Source: Chloroflexota bacterium (GTDB taxonomy: Bacteria > Chloroflexota > UBA4733). From it: a DNA stretch of 16,197 nt. The stretch is from NCBI GenBank assembly GCA_025980355.1, contig JAICXR010000023.1, positions 1-16,197 of the forward strand. The letters run 5' to 3'. The position numbers and the translations under genes were made by a program. Position 1 is the first letter of the stretch. The number at the start of each line of letters is the position of its first letter. Below, one piece after another: positions 6,402-13,534 of this stretch. A model generated the notes under the pieces. The model made no database searches. It saw nothing but the letters and a program-made list of their open reading frames with translations, and was not told the origin of the DNA.

Positions 6402-8366
6402 TCAGGAGGTACGGACGTTGATGTAGACTACCGTCCCCGGCGAGACGAGGGTGCCCGGCTGCGGGTCCTGGCTCTCCACCTGGCCGATCTGCACCGTGGG
6501 ACTGTGACCGCTCTGGTTGGCGAAGGTCGTGGCCAGCCCGGCGGCCCGGATCGTATCCTGGGCCTGCGCCTCCGGCATACCGACGACGCTCGGCACGGCG
6601 ATCTTGTTGCCGGCGCTGACGGTCAGGTCAACTTGACTGCCCGGCTGCATCGCCGTGCCCGGCCCCGGGTTCTGGGCGATCACCGAGCCTTCCGGCACCG
6701 TACGGCTCGGTGTATCGGTCACCTTCGACTTCAACCCGACATCGGCGATGGCGGCCTGAGCCCGTTGGACGGCCATGCCGACGACGTTCGGCACCGTCGC
6801 CGCGGGCGGGCCGCTACTCACCGTCAGATGGATAGTGCTGCCGAGCGGCACGATCGACGTCGGCGGCGGGTCCTGGGCCAGCACGTCGCCGGCCCGGACG
6901 CCCGTACTGGGGCGGTTGGGCGTCCGGTCCGTGTTGAAGCCGGCCTGCGACAGAATCTGGGTGGCGTCGGCAACGGAGCGACCGATGACGCTCGGCACCG
7001 CCCCGGTCGGTATTGGCGTCGCCGTCGGCGGCGCCGGGGTGTCGGTTGGCGCCGGCGTCGCCGTCGACGTGGGCGTCGGGGACGGCGTGGCTTCCGGGGA
7101 CGGACTGGGCGCGACGGTAGCGGTCTGCGTGGCATAGAACCCGGCCGTGGCGCTCGCCATCGCCAGAGCGGTTTCCGTGGCGTGGGCGCCGCTCACCGTC
7201 GGCGTCGGGGTCGCTGTCGGCGTTTCCGCGTTGCCGCCGAGCTGCCCCTGGGTGGCGAGCACGGGCGTGGCGGCGGGCAGCGGCGTATCCGTCGCCCCGA
7301 GTGCGCCGGGAGGCGTCGGAGACGGACGGGAGAATATGGGCGGGAAGCCGATGCCGCGCGGCGTCGCCGTGGCTTGCGTGGCGCCCGAGACCGCTGGGAC
7401 GGTCGGCGCTACGGTGTCGACCGAGCCGAGCCATTCCGCGAAGGCCACGCCGCCGCCGATCAACAAGAGGACGACCACCAGGCCGACGATGGAGAGCCAG
7501 GGCGACGTCCGGCGATGCTTCCGTCCGACGGCCACCGACGACCCACCGCGCGGCATGGCCCGCGTCACCGGCAATCCCGCGCCGCCCGGGAGCGCCACGC
7601 CGACGGCGTCGGCGGCGTTCCCAGCGCTCAGTGGCGCAAACGCTCGGGTGGTTGATAAGGCCGCTCCCCGGTATTCGGTGAGCGCCTGGCGCAGCTCCGC
7701 CAGCGTGCGAAGGGAGGCGCCGCGTGGGGCGATGGCGGCGAGGACGATCGTGCGTAAGGTGGCCGGTAACGAGGCCGGCAGGTCGGCCGCGCGGGTCACC
7801 GGCTTCGGGATGGTCCCCGGCGGTTGGGTCGCCGCCACCAGAAGGGCGGCGATCTGGGTCACCAGCGGCTGTTCGGAGGGCACGACGGCCGCCGGCGTGG
7901 TCGTCGGGCGGAGCAGCAGGTTACCAAGTTTGACGTGATCGCCATCGCGGAGCAAGATATCCGCCGGATCCAGCGGCTCAATGTCGAGGTCGCGCTGGAG
8001 CGCGGCGGCCGTGGCCACGGTCAGCGCGATGCCCAGCTCGACCACCTGGGTCAGCCCGAATGGGGGACCGTGCTGCAGACGCTGGGCGAGCGTCCCGTCC
8101 GTCTCCGGCTCCAGGACGGCGTACACCTGGCCATCTTGCTGGCCGGTGTCGTAGACGGTCGCCAGGTGCGGGTGGTTCTCTCCCGCCAGGAGGCGCGCCC
8201 GGGCCAGAAACCGGCCTTGCAGCTCCGCATCGGCGCTGGTGACGAGTTCAACGCTGACGTCGCGATCAAGCTGTTGGTCGTAGGCCGCCCAGGTTTGCTT
8301 CACGCCGTCGTCCAGCAGCAACGTCCGCAACTCATAGCGGCCGGCGATCGGGGCAACCGTTGCCAT
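6402..8366 (-). CDS. membrane PASTA-repeat pseudokinase
   Basis: This 654-residue protein has the layout of a PknB/PrkC-type receptor kinase: cytoplasmic kinase-like domain (1 to about 235), linker, one transmembrane helix (291-311), a Thr/Pro-rich spacer (about 317-453), and three PASTA repeats (about 456-519, 523-586, 588-654), which bind muropeptides or lipid II in known relatives. The kinase fold is recognisable (GRYELRTLL, HPHLATVYDTG, YAVLEPETDGTL), but the catalytic residues are gone. The glycine loop is absent, the beta-3 lysine is E40, HRDLKPEN reads IEPLDPAD (129-136), and DFG reads NLL (149-151). It is therefore predicted to bind cell-wall ligands and signal without phosphorylation. 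The start is ATG 8366 with a GAGGGAAG ribosome-binding site. It is the first gene of the block with the S41 protease and phosphoesterase. Confidence 0.93.
   Translation of the reverse strand: MATVAPIAGRYELRTLLLDDGVKQTWAAYDQQLDRDVSVELVTSADAELQGRFLARARLLAGENHPHLATVYDTGQQDGQVYAVLEPETDGTLAQRLQHGPPFGLTQVVELGIALTVATAAALQRDLDIEPLDPADILLRDGDHVKLGNLLLRPTTTPAAVVPSEQPLVTQIAALLVAATQPPGTIPKPVTRAADLPASLPATLRTIVLAAIAPRGASLRTLAELRQALTEYRGAALSTTRAFAPLSAGNAADAVGVALPGGAGLPVTRAMPRGGSSVAVGRKHRRTSPWLSIVGLVVVLLLIGGGVAFAEWLGSVDTVAPTVPAVSGATQATATPRGIGFPPIFSRPSPTPPGALGATDTPLPAATPVLATQGQLGGNAETPTATPTPTVSGAHATETALAMASATAGFYATQTATVAPSPSPEATPSPTPTSTATPAPTDTPAPPTATPIPTGAVPSVIGRSVADATQILSQAGFNTDRTPNRPSTGVRAGDVLAQDPPPTSIVPLGSTIHLTVSSGPPAATVPNVVGMAVQRAQAAIADVGLKSKVTDTPSRTVPEGSVIAQNPGPGTAMQPGSQVDLTVSAGNKIAVPSVVGMPEAQAQDTIRAAGLATTFANQSGHSPTVQIGQVESQDPQPGTLVSPGTVVYINVRTS
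7008..7100 (-). repeat. low-complexity GTCGGCG tract encoding the Thr/Pro spacer
   Basis: On the plus strand this is a run of near-repeats of GGCGTCG and GTCGGCG. Read on the coding (minus) strand it encodes the TPTSTATPAPTDTP-type spacer (residues about 423-453) of the pseudokinase. A second, shorter tract lies around 7197-7226 (ETPTATPTPT). Such tracts often vary in length between strains through slippage. Confidence 0.6.
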
Positions 8367-8465
8367 CTTCCCTCACGTTGTCCAGGACCAGCCGGCGTGC
8401 GCGGGGCGGGGCCACTCGGTACAGTCCGCTGTGCCTGCAATGGGAGCCCGGCCGGTTCCTCGTTG

Positions 8466-8471
8466 ATTGTA
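8466..8471 (-). promoter_or_regulatory. candidate -10 for the PASTA pseudokinase operon
   Basis: On the minus strand positions 8471-8466 read TACAAT, one mismatch from TATAAT, about 100 nt before ATG 8366. The hexamer 17 nt upstream (CTGCAG, 8489-8494) is a poor -35. It lies in the 159-nt divergent region shared with the HAD gene. Confidence 0.3.
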
Positions 8472-8499
8472 CCGGCAGCGACCGGCGACTGCAGGCTGC

Positions 8500-8505
8500 T
8501 ACACT
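8500..8505 (+). promoter_or_regulatory. candidate -10 for the HAD-tsaC pair
   Basis: TACACT at 8500-8505 is a plausible -10, but it would put the RNA start about 14 nt before the TTG start, leaving barely room for the ribosome-binding site. TTGATT at 8463-8468 is too far away to be its -35. Weak. Confidence 0.2.
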
Positions 8506-8511
8506 TCAGAC

Positions 8512-8517
8512 GGAGGT
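8512..8517 (+). promoter_or_regulatory. ribosome-binding site that selects a TTG start
   Basis: GGAGGT at 8512-8517 lies 8 nt before TTG 8526 but 29 nt before the first in-frame ATG (8547). It therefore supports the TTG start and the N-terminus MVYKLLAMDLDGT, the usual form for this family. Confidence 0.75.
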
Positions 8518-8525
8518 ACTACCCA

Positions 8526-9353
8526 TTGGTATATAAGCTACTAGCCATGGACCTGGACGGCACGTTGATCGGCAACGATCTGCTGTTGTCCGAACGGGTG
8601 AAGCGGGCGGTGGCCGCCGCACAGGCCGCCGGGATCCGGGCGGCGCTCGCCACGGGGCGCATGTTCCGTGCCACCGTTCCGTTCGCGCGCGAGCTCGGCA
8701 TCACCACGCCGGCCATTTGCTACCAGGGCGCCATGGTCCACGAGATCGACGGCGACGGCATCCTCTACGAACAGCCGGTGCCCCTGGAAGCGGCTCGGGA
8801 AGCGATCGCCGAGGCGGAAGCGCGGGGCTTCGTCGCCTTGGGCTACGTGAACGACTGGTGCTACGCCGGCAAGGATAGCCCGGAGGCCCAGTTCTACGCC
8901 CGCCATTCCCGCGTCCAGCCGCGCTTCGTCGGCGAGCTGCTCGACTGGCTGGACACCGCGCCGACCAAGATCGTGATCGTCAGCACCGCCGAGCAGACCG
9001 ACGCCAACGTCGCCCATTTCCGCCAGAAGTTCGGCAATCGCCTGAATATCACGAAGTCCTACCCGCTCTTCACCGAGATTATCCATCCCGACGTCTCCAA
9101 GGGCCGGGCCCTGGCGCGGCTGGCGGAGCAACTGGGCATCGCCCGCGAGGAAGTCGTCGCCATCGGCGACAACCTGAACGACCTGGACATGATCGAATAC
9201 GCCGGGCTGGGCATCGCCATGGGCAACGGTGCGCCGGCGGTTCGTGCGGCCGCCGGCTGGGTCTGCCCGACGGAGGCGGAGGACGGCGTGGCGGCAGCCA
9301 TCGAAGAGCGTGTCCTGACAGGGGCGCCCCGTGCAGCGGTTGCCCGCGCGTAA
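8526..9353 (+). CDS. Cof-type HAD-IIB phosphatase
   Basis: This encodes 275 residues from TTG 8526. All four HAD motifs are present: DLDGT (D9 nucleophile, D11 acid/base), TGR (43-45) as motif II, K192 (SKGRALARL) as motif III, and GDNLND (214-219) as motif IV. A cap domain of the Cof (IIB) type lies between about 85 and 185. Relatives dephosphorylate sugar phosphates, FMN or PLP; the substrate here cannot be told from sequence. The last 23 nt overlap the tsaC start, so the two genes are cotranscribed and probably coupled. The frame is open upstream into the pseudokinase region, but only the TTG start has a proper ribosome-binding site and gives a normal family length. Confidence 0.93.
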   Translation: MVYKLLAMDLDGTLIGNDLLLSERVKRAVAAAQAAGIRAALATGRMFRATVPFARELGITTPAICYQGAMVHEIDGDGILYEQPVPLEAAREAIAEAEARGFVALGYVNDWCYAGKDSPEAQFYARHSRVQPRFVGELLDWLDTAPTKIVIVSTAEQTDANVAHFRQKFGNRLNITKSYPLFTEIIHPDVSKGRALARLAEQLGIAREEVVAIGDNLNDLDMIEYAGLGIAMGNGAPAVRAAAGWVCPTEAEDGVAAAIEERVLTGAPRAAVARA

Positions 9354-9945
9354 CGCCAACGGCGAGCCGCACGACGCGGGCGTCGCCGCCGCCGTCGCCG
9401 CATTACAGACCGGTGACCTGGTGATCCTGCCGACGGACACGGTCTACGGGATCGCCGCCGACGCCCTCGATGCGGCGGCCGTGGCCCGCCTCTTTCGGGC
9501 GAAGAATCGCCCGCCGGAGAAGGCCATCGCCCTGCTCGCCGCCTCGCCAGCGCAGGCTGCCACGCTCGCCGACCTCTCGTCGCCGGTCGCCCAGCGCCTG
9601 TGTGCGCGCTGGTGGCCGGGGCCGCTGACGCTCGTCTGCCGCGCGCAACGTCCGCTGCCGGCGGGTGTGGGGACCGGCGATACGGTTGGCGTGCGCGTGC
9701 CCGCCGATCCGGTGGTGCAAGCCATCGCCCGGGATCTCGGCCGGCCGCTCGCCGTCAGCAGCGCCAACCGCTCCGGCGACGATGCCACGGCGACGTTTGA
9801 AACGGCGATCCGCGACATCGGTGAATTCGCGGCCATCGGCCTGGACGGCGGCGACTGCCCGATTGGGCTCGCCTCGACCGTCGTCGATATCACGGGTGGT
9901 CAGCCGGTCGTGCTGCGGCAAGGGAGCGCGGTTGTTGAGGGGTAG
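9331..9945 (+). CDS. tsaC: L-threonylcarbamoyladenylate synthase (TsaC/Sua5/YrdC family)
   Basis: This 204-residue protein makes threonylcarbamoyl-AMP from threonine, bicarbonate and ATP, the first step of t6A37 modification on ANN-decoding tRNAs. Conserved elements are PTDTVYG (34-40), KNRPPEK (58-64), WPGPLT (95-100), VRVPADP (121-127), SSANRSG (143-149) and STVVD (182-186). The length matches the single-domain TsaC form, without the extra Sua5 C-terminal domain. The chosen start is GTG 9331 with AGGGG at 9320-9324; a TTG at 9340 is an alternative. It overlaps the HAD gene by 23 nt. The end is followed within 6 nt by the palindromic repeat element, which may provide termination. Confidence 0.95.
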   Translation: MQRLPARNANGEPHDAGVAAAVAALQTGDLVILPTDTVYGIAADALDAAAVARLFRAKNRPPEKAIALLAASPAQAATLADLSSPVAQRLCARWWPGPLTLVCRAQRPLPAGVGTGDTVGVRVPADPVVQAIARDLGRPLAVSSANRSGDDATATFETAIRDIGEFAAIGLDGGDCPIGLASTVVDITGGQPVVLRQGSAVVEG

Positions 9946-9950
9946 GGTAT

Positions 9951-10146
9951 GGCCATGCTTGCTCCGCCAAGGCCGGAAACCAGGAGATAAATCTCCTGGC
10001 TGAAACGACGAAGCCCCTGGCGGGGCTGCCAGTATCAAGCAGTCCGGGCAAGAACGGTAGTTTCGGATAGCCCCGGAGGGGCTTTGTCGTTTCAGCCGGG
10101 GGATTCATCCCCCGGACGCCACCCCGGCGCGTTCGCCAGCATGGCC
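9951..10146. repeat. nested palindromic REP/BIME- or MITE-like element
   Basis: This non-coding element has mirror-image halves. The outer ends GGCCATGCT (9951-9959) and AGCATGGCC (10138-10146) are perfect 9-bp inverted repeats, 11 of 12 if extended. Inside each is a perfect hairpin with a 9-bp stem and 2-nt loop: 9980-9999 (CCAGGAGAT/ATCTCCTGG) and 10096-10115 (CCGGGGGAT/ATCCCCCGG). Next comes a shared 19-nt arm, 9999-10017 and 10078-10096, complementary at 18 of 19 positions (GCTGAAACGAC followed by G or A, then AAGCCCC). Last is a short hairpin with AGCCCC/GGGGCT stem (10012-10027, 10069-10083). A core of about 41 nt (10028-10068) separates the halves. No ORF or transposase is inside. It fills the convergent gap between tsaC and the oxidoreductase gene and could end transcription from both sides. 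Confidence 0.8.
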
Positions 10147-10170
10147 CTGCACGGCCAAGCAGCCCCACCC

Positions 10171-11409
10171 CTAGCTCACCTCCAGCAACGCCTCCTTCGG
10201 CCCTTCGACCGGCTGGCCGCTCTTGATCATGTTCAGCAGCTTGGCGCGACCCTTCATCTCGCCGATGAACGCGCCGCCGACCAGACGGTCGTCGCGGAAG
10301 AAGAGCCGCCGGTAGGTGTGCTCCTGCCGGTTGCAGCGCTGCACCGCTTCCAGCCCGGAATCCTCTTCGCCGGTCAGGCCCATCACGCTCAACTTCGTGT
10401 GGAACAGCGTGCTGGTGTAGAGAGGGATGTCCACGAACTGCTCGCGCCGGCCCAGCATGTTGAGCGCCGTGCGACGGCCCTGGGCGATGGCGTTGGCCCA
10501 GGTGCCGAGCCGGTGCGACTGGCCGATCGTCACATCGAAGAACTCCGCGACGTCGCCGGCCGCGTAGACGTCCGGGACGTTGGTCTCCAAGTACTCGTTG
10601 GTGACGACGCCGGTACGAACTTCGATCGGCGTGCCGGCGAGGAAGTCGATATACATGTTCAGCCCGAGGCCGCAGCCGACCATGTCGGCCTCGATGCTGC
10701 GCCCGCTTCGCGTCACCACGCCCGTCACCGCCCCATTGCTCCGGCAGATGTGGTCGAGCTCCTCGCCGTGGATGACGGTCACGCCGGCGGTACGGGCGAT
10801 CTCGTCGACCAGTTCGCCCCCTTCCGGGTCCAGCGTGCGGTGCAAGAAGCGCGGCCCGCGCATCACCCAGGTGCAGGGCACCTTGCGAATGGCGAAGGCG
10901 TCGGTCAGCTCATAGGAGATGTAGCTGCCGCCGACCGTGACGATCGACTTCGCGTGATGGGCCTCGTCGGAAATCGCCTTGGAGTCGTCGAGGGTCTGGA
11001 AATAGTGGACGTGGGCGCAGTCCTGCGCTCCGGGGATTTGCGATTGGCGCGGCGTCCCGCCGGTGGCGATGAGCAGTTTGTCGTACGGGAAGACGCCGGC
11101 CCGGTCGGTGGTGACCGTCTTCTCCTCCACGTCGACGCTCGTCACCCAGGTCGAGAGCAGCAGATGGATGCCGATCTTCTCCTGCTGTTCCGGCGTGCGC
11201 ATCATGACCTTTTGCTCGGTCGCTTGCAGCTTGAGAAAAGGGGGCAAGGAGACCCGGTTGTAGAGGGCGTACGGCTCCCCGGCGATCAAGGTAACGTGGG
11301 AGGAAGGGTCCTGCTTGCGCAGCGTCTCGGCGCACGTCGTGCCGGCGGCGCCGTTGCCGATGATGACATAACGGGTCGGCGCACCCGAATTGGCGGCGGT
11401 ATCAACCAT
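10171..11409 (-). CDS. FAD-dependent pyridine nucleotide-disulfide-type oxidoreductase
   Basis: This 412-residue flavoprotein begins at ATG 11409 (MVDTAANSG). The FAD-binding Rossmann motif is GNGAAG (18-23) in RYVIIGNGAAGTTCAETL; ATGG (115-118) and the second FAD contact VYAAGDVAEF (281-290) follow. The central NAD(P)H-binding motif is atypical: GGSYIS (160-165), where GxGxxG is usual. There is no CxxxxC redox disulfide, so it is not a lipoamide or glutathione reductase. It most resembles NirB-N-terminal-like or rubredoxin/ferredoxin reductase-like enzymes; the acceptor is unknown. It starts 35 nt after the alcohol dehydrogenase stop, so the two are probably one operon and could share a redox chain. 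The frame is open well upstream, inside the dehydrogenase gene, but that part is antisense-like filler. Confidence 0.9.
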   Translation of the reverse strand: MVDTAANSGAPTRYVIIGNGAAGTTCAETLRKQDPSSHVTLIAGEPYALYNRVSLPPFLKLQATEQKVMMRTPEQQEKIGIHLLLSTWVTSVDVEEKTVTTDRAGVFPYDKLLIATGGTPRQSQIPGAQDCAHVHYFQTLDDSKAISDEAHHAKSIVTVGGSYISYELTDAFAIRKVPCTWVMRGPRFLHRTLDPEGGELVDEIARTAGVTVIHGEELDHICRSNGAVTGVVTRSGRSIEADMVGCGLGLNMYIDFLAGTPIEVRTGVVTNEYLETNVPDVYAAGDVAEFFDVTIGQSHRLGTWANAIAQGRRTALNMLGRREQFVDIPLYTSTLFHTKLSVMGLTGEEDSGLEAVQRCNRQEHTYRRLFFRDDRLVGGAFIGEMKGRAKLLNMIKSGQPVEGPKEALLEVS

Positions 11410-11444
11410 CGACGATGTGGTACTCCCGTACTGCTGTATCCCTG

Positions 11445-12527
11445 TTAGACGAGATCGAACATGGCTTTCACGCGCGGGGTGGTCGGCGTCGTCAGCTCCG
11501 CGAAGAGCGCCTGCCCGTCGGCCAGCGCGGCGCTGGAGAGCCAGCCGGCGGGATTGATCCGCCCGTGGGCCAGCAGCTCGATGGCCGTGGCGAACTCGTC
11601 CGGCGTGTAGGCGTAGGAACCGTGCAAGGACAGCTCGCGCAGGATAGCCTCTCGGAGGTCGATCTCCCCACTGCCCTTCTCCAAGCCGATGAAGACGGCG
11701 GTCCCGCCGTTGGCGAGCGCCGACACCGCCTGCTGCCGGGTGAACGGTGTGCCGACCGCGTCGACGGTCCATGCGGCGCCGGAACGCGTCTCCGCGCGCA
11801 CCCGCTCGACGGGATCGTCCTGCGACACGTCGATGGTGATGTCGGCGCCCAACTCCCGCGCCACACGCAAGCGGTGCGGGTTGCGGTCGGCGATCAGCAC
11901 TTGCGCGGCGCCGACCAGGCGGGCGACCTGCAGGCAGAGCAGGCCGATGGCGCCGGCGCCGACGATAAAGCAGGCGCCGAACCTGTTGCGCGGCCCCAGC
12001 GACGCCACGTGCACGGCGTTCGCCAGCGGCTCGGCGAGGGCGCCCAGCCGCAAGGGCATGCCCAGCGGCAGGGCAAAGACGTTATCCACCGGCGCCACCA
12101 CCAGCTCGGCGAAGCCGCCGGGATAGTCGATGCCGATCAGCTTACGCCGGGTACAGACGTTGGCCCGACCGGCGCGGCAGGGGATGCAGCGCCCGCAGGA
12201 CAGCAGCGGGTTGACGGTGACATATTCCCCCTCCGCGAAGCCTTCCACGTCGTCCCCCGTCGCCAGGACGGTGCCGGAGAACTCGTGGCCCATCACCAGC
12301 GGGGGCCGACGATTCGTGGAACGTCCTTCGAAGCCATGGAGGTCGGACCCGCAGATACCTGCGTAGTGGACCCGGATGAGCAGCTCGTTGGGGCCGGGCG
12401 TGGGGACCGGTACTTCCTGCACTTCCAGACGGTGCGTTCCGGTATATACCAGCGCCTGCATCCGACTATCGCCGGCAGCAACCGACGACCAAAGGCTGCC
12501 GCTTCGCGTGGTCTGTTCGCCAATCAT
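11445..12527 (-). CDS. zinc-dependent medium-chain alcohol/polyol dehydrogenase
   Basis: This 360-residue protein belongs to the zinc MDR family (sorbitol, threonine and alcohol dehydrogenases). Catalytic zinc ligands C59 (GICGSD), H81-E82 (GHEFSG) and E166 (AEPLANAVH) are present, as is the four-cysteine structural zinc loop C111, C114, C117 and C125. The Rossmann motif GAGAIG (190-195) is followed by D214 (LIADRN), which favours NAD over NADP. The family normally begins at residue 23 here (MQALVYTG), which would be ATG 12461, but that start lacks a ribosome-binding site. ATG 12527 has GAGGGG 8 nt upstream, so the longer form is listed. The substrate is a secondary alcohol, polyol or similar and cannot be fixed. 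The FAD oxidoreductase gene follows 35 nt downstream. Confidence 0.92.
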   Translation of the reverse strand: MIGEQTTRSGSLWSSVAAGDSRMQALVYTGTHRLEVQEVPVPTPGPNELLIRVHYAGICGSDLHGFEGRSTNRRPPLVMGHEFSGTVLATGDDVEGFAEGEYVTVNPLLSCGRCIPCRAGRANVCTRRKLIGIDYPGGFAELVVAPVDNVFALPLGMPLRLGALAEPLANAVHVASLGPRNRFGACFIVGAGAIGLLCLQVARLVGAAQVLIADRNPHRLRVARELGADITIDVSQDDPVERVRAETRSGAAWTVDAVGTPFTRQQAVSALANGGTAVFIGLEKGSGEIDLREAILRELSLHGSYAYTPDEFATAIELLAHGRINPAGWLSSAALADGQALFAELTTPTTPRVKAMFDLV

Positions 12528-12535
12528 GTCACTAT

Positions 12536-12541
12536 CCCCTC
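12536..12541 (-). promoter_or_regulatory. ribosome-binding site for the alcohol dehydrogenase long start
   Basis: On the minus strand this reads GAGGGG, ending 8 nt before ATG 12527. The family-typical ATG at 12461 has no comparable site, so this decides in favour of the longer N-terminus. Confidence 0.55.
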
Positions 12542-12578
12542 GGAGCTAGAACCCTGGACACCGTACCATGGACGGGGC

Positions 12579-12602
12579 GATGAGGAGATGAGGGGATGTG
12601 GG
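12579..12602 (+). repeat. three tandem 8-bp units overlapping the mutY start
   Basis: GATGAGGA, GATGAGGG and GATGTGGG follow each other directly at 12579-12602. They include the probable mutY ribosome-binding site (GAGGAG, 12582-12587) and the GTG start at 12598. A change in copy number would alter the spacing or the choice of start. Confidence 0.55.
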
Positions 12603-13527
12603 AATAGAGGCCGGTCCGCTGCAGGCGCAGCTCCTCGCCTGGTACGCGCAGCACCGACGCGACCTCCCCTGGCGACAGGGGGCCGGTCCGTACCGCGTGC
12701 TGGTGTCGGAATTCATGCTGCAACAGACCCAGGCGGAGCGGGTGACGCCGCGCTTCACCGCCTTCCTGCAGCAGTTCCCCGACTTCGCGGCGTTGGCGAC
12801 TGCCACCACCGCCGACGTCCTGCGCGCCTGGTCGGGACTCGGCTACAATCAGCGGGCCTTGCGCCTCCAGCAGATCGCCCGCACCGTCACGGCGCAGTAC
12901 GGCGGGGATCTGCCCTCCAACATTGCCGACCTTCGCCGTCTCCCCGGTATCGGCCCCTACACCGCCGCCGCGGTCGCCTGCTTCGCCTTCGGGGCGCAGA
13001 TTGCGACGGTGGATACCAACATCCGGCGCATACTGCAGCGCCTCGTCGGCGCGGACGCCCCGGACAGCCGGCTCACCGAACGTCAGGTCTGGGAACTGGC
13101 CGGGGCGGCATTGCCGGAAGGCCGCGCCGCCGACTGGAACCAGGCGCTGATGGACCTCGGCGCGACGACCTGCACCGCCCACGCGCCCGACTGCGCGCAT
13201 TGCCCGGTTGCTGATCTTTGCCGCTTCCGGCGGGATGGCCGGTCGAGCGATGCCCCGCCCGCGCCGACCCATCGAACCAGGTCAAAATCGCCCCAGCCCT
13301 TCGTCGGCTCCAGCCGCTATTACCGTGGCCGCGTGCTGCGCGTGCTGGCTGCGCTCGACCCGGGCGCGGGAATGGCGTTACCCGCCCTCGGCCGGCAGAT
13401 CAAGGAAGACTACGCCGGTTACGACGCCACCTGGCTGGAACCGATGCTCGCCCAGTTGGAACGGGATGGCCTGGTCGCGCTGGGAGACGACGAGGGGGAG
13501 ATCACGGCCCGCCTGCCCGAAGGCTGA
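12598..13527 (+). CDS. mutY: A/G-specific adenine DNA glycosylase MutY
   Basis: This 309-residue enzyme removes adenine mispaired with 8-oxoguanine in base-excision repair. It has the HhH-GPD fold with E38 (SEFMLQQTQ), the helix-hairpin-helix LPGIGPYTAAAV (115-126), catalytic D139 (VDTNIRRI), and a [4Fe-4S] cluster ligated by C192, C199, C202 and C208 (spacing 6, 2, 5). The NUDIX-like C-terminal domain that reads 8-oxoG in E. coli MutY is missing. Instead, about 90 residues with FVGSSRYYRGRVLRVL and a winged-helix-like tail follow, as in actinobacterial short MutYs. The GTG start (12598) follows GAGGAG by 10 nt. A nearby ATG at 12596 is out of frame. It is divergent from the dehydrogenase gene and converges with the sugar-binding protein gene, 7 nt between stops. 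Confidence 0.95.
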   Translation: MGIEAGPLQAQLLAWYAQHRRDLPWRQGAGPYRVLVSEFMLQQTQAERVTPRFTAFLQQFPDFAALATATTADVLRAWSGLGYNQRALRLQQIARTVTAQYGGDLPSNIADLRRLPGIGPYTAAAVACFAFGAQIATVDTNIRRILQRLVGADAPDSRLTERQVWELAGAALPEGRAADWNQALMDLGATTCTAHAPDCAHCPVADLCRFRRDGRSSDAPPAPTHRTRSKSPQPFVGSSRYYRGRVLRVLAALDPGAGMALPALGRQIKEDYAGYDATWLEPMLAQLERDGLVALGDDEGEITARLPEG

Positions 13528-13534
13528 GCACAAG

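Noticed and set aside
7008..7330. CRISPR-like or satellite repeat
   Set aside because: The near-repeats are irregular, have no spacers and encode the Thr/Pro spacer of the pseudokinase.
8463..8468. TTGATT as a -35 for the HAD gene
   Set aside because: It is 31 nt from the only nearby -10-like hexamer, far beyond usable spacing.
9951..10146. CRISPR repeats near the orphan cas6
   Set aside because: The units are inverted, not direct, and there are no regularly spaced unique spacers.
10084..11448. 454-residue plus-strand open frame
   Set aside because: It is antisense to the FAD oxidoreductase and begins inside the palindromic repeat; no family pattern.
11415..13214. 599-residue plus-strand open frame
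   Set aside because: It is antisense to the alcohol dehydrogenase, then out of frame with mutY; no domain pattern.
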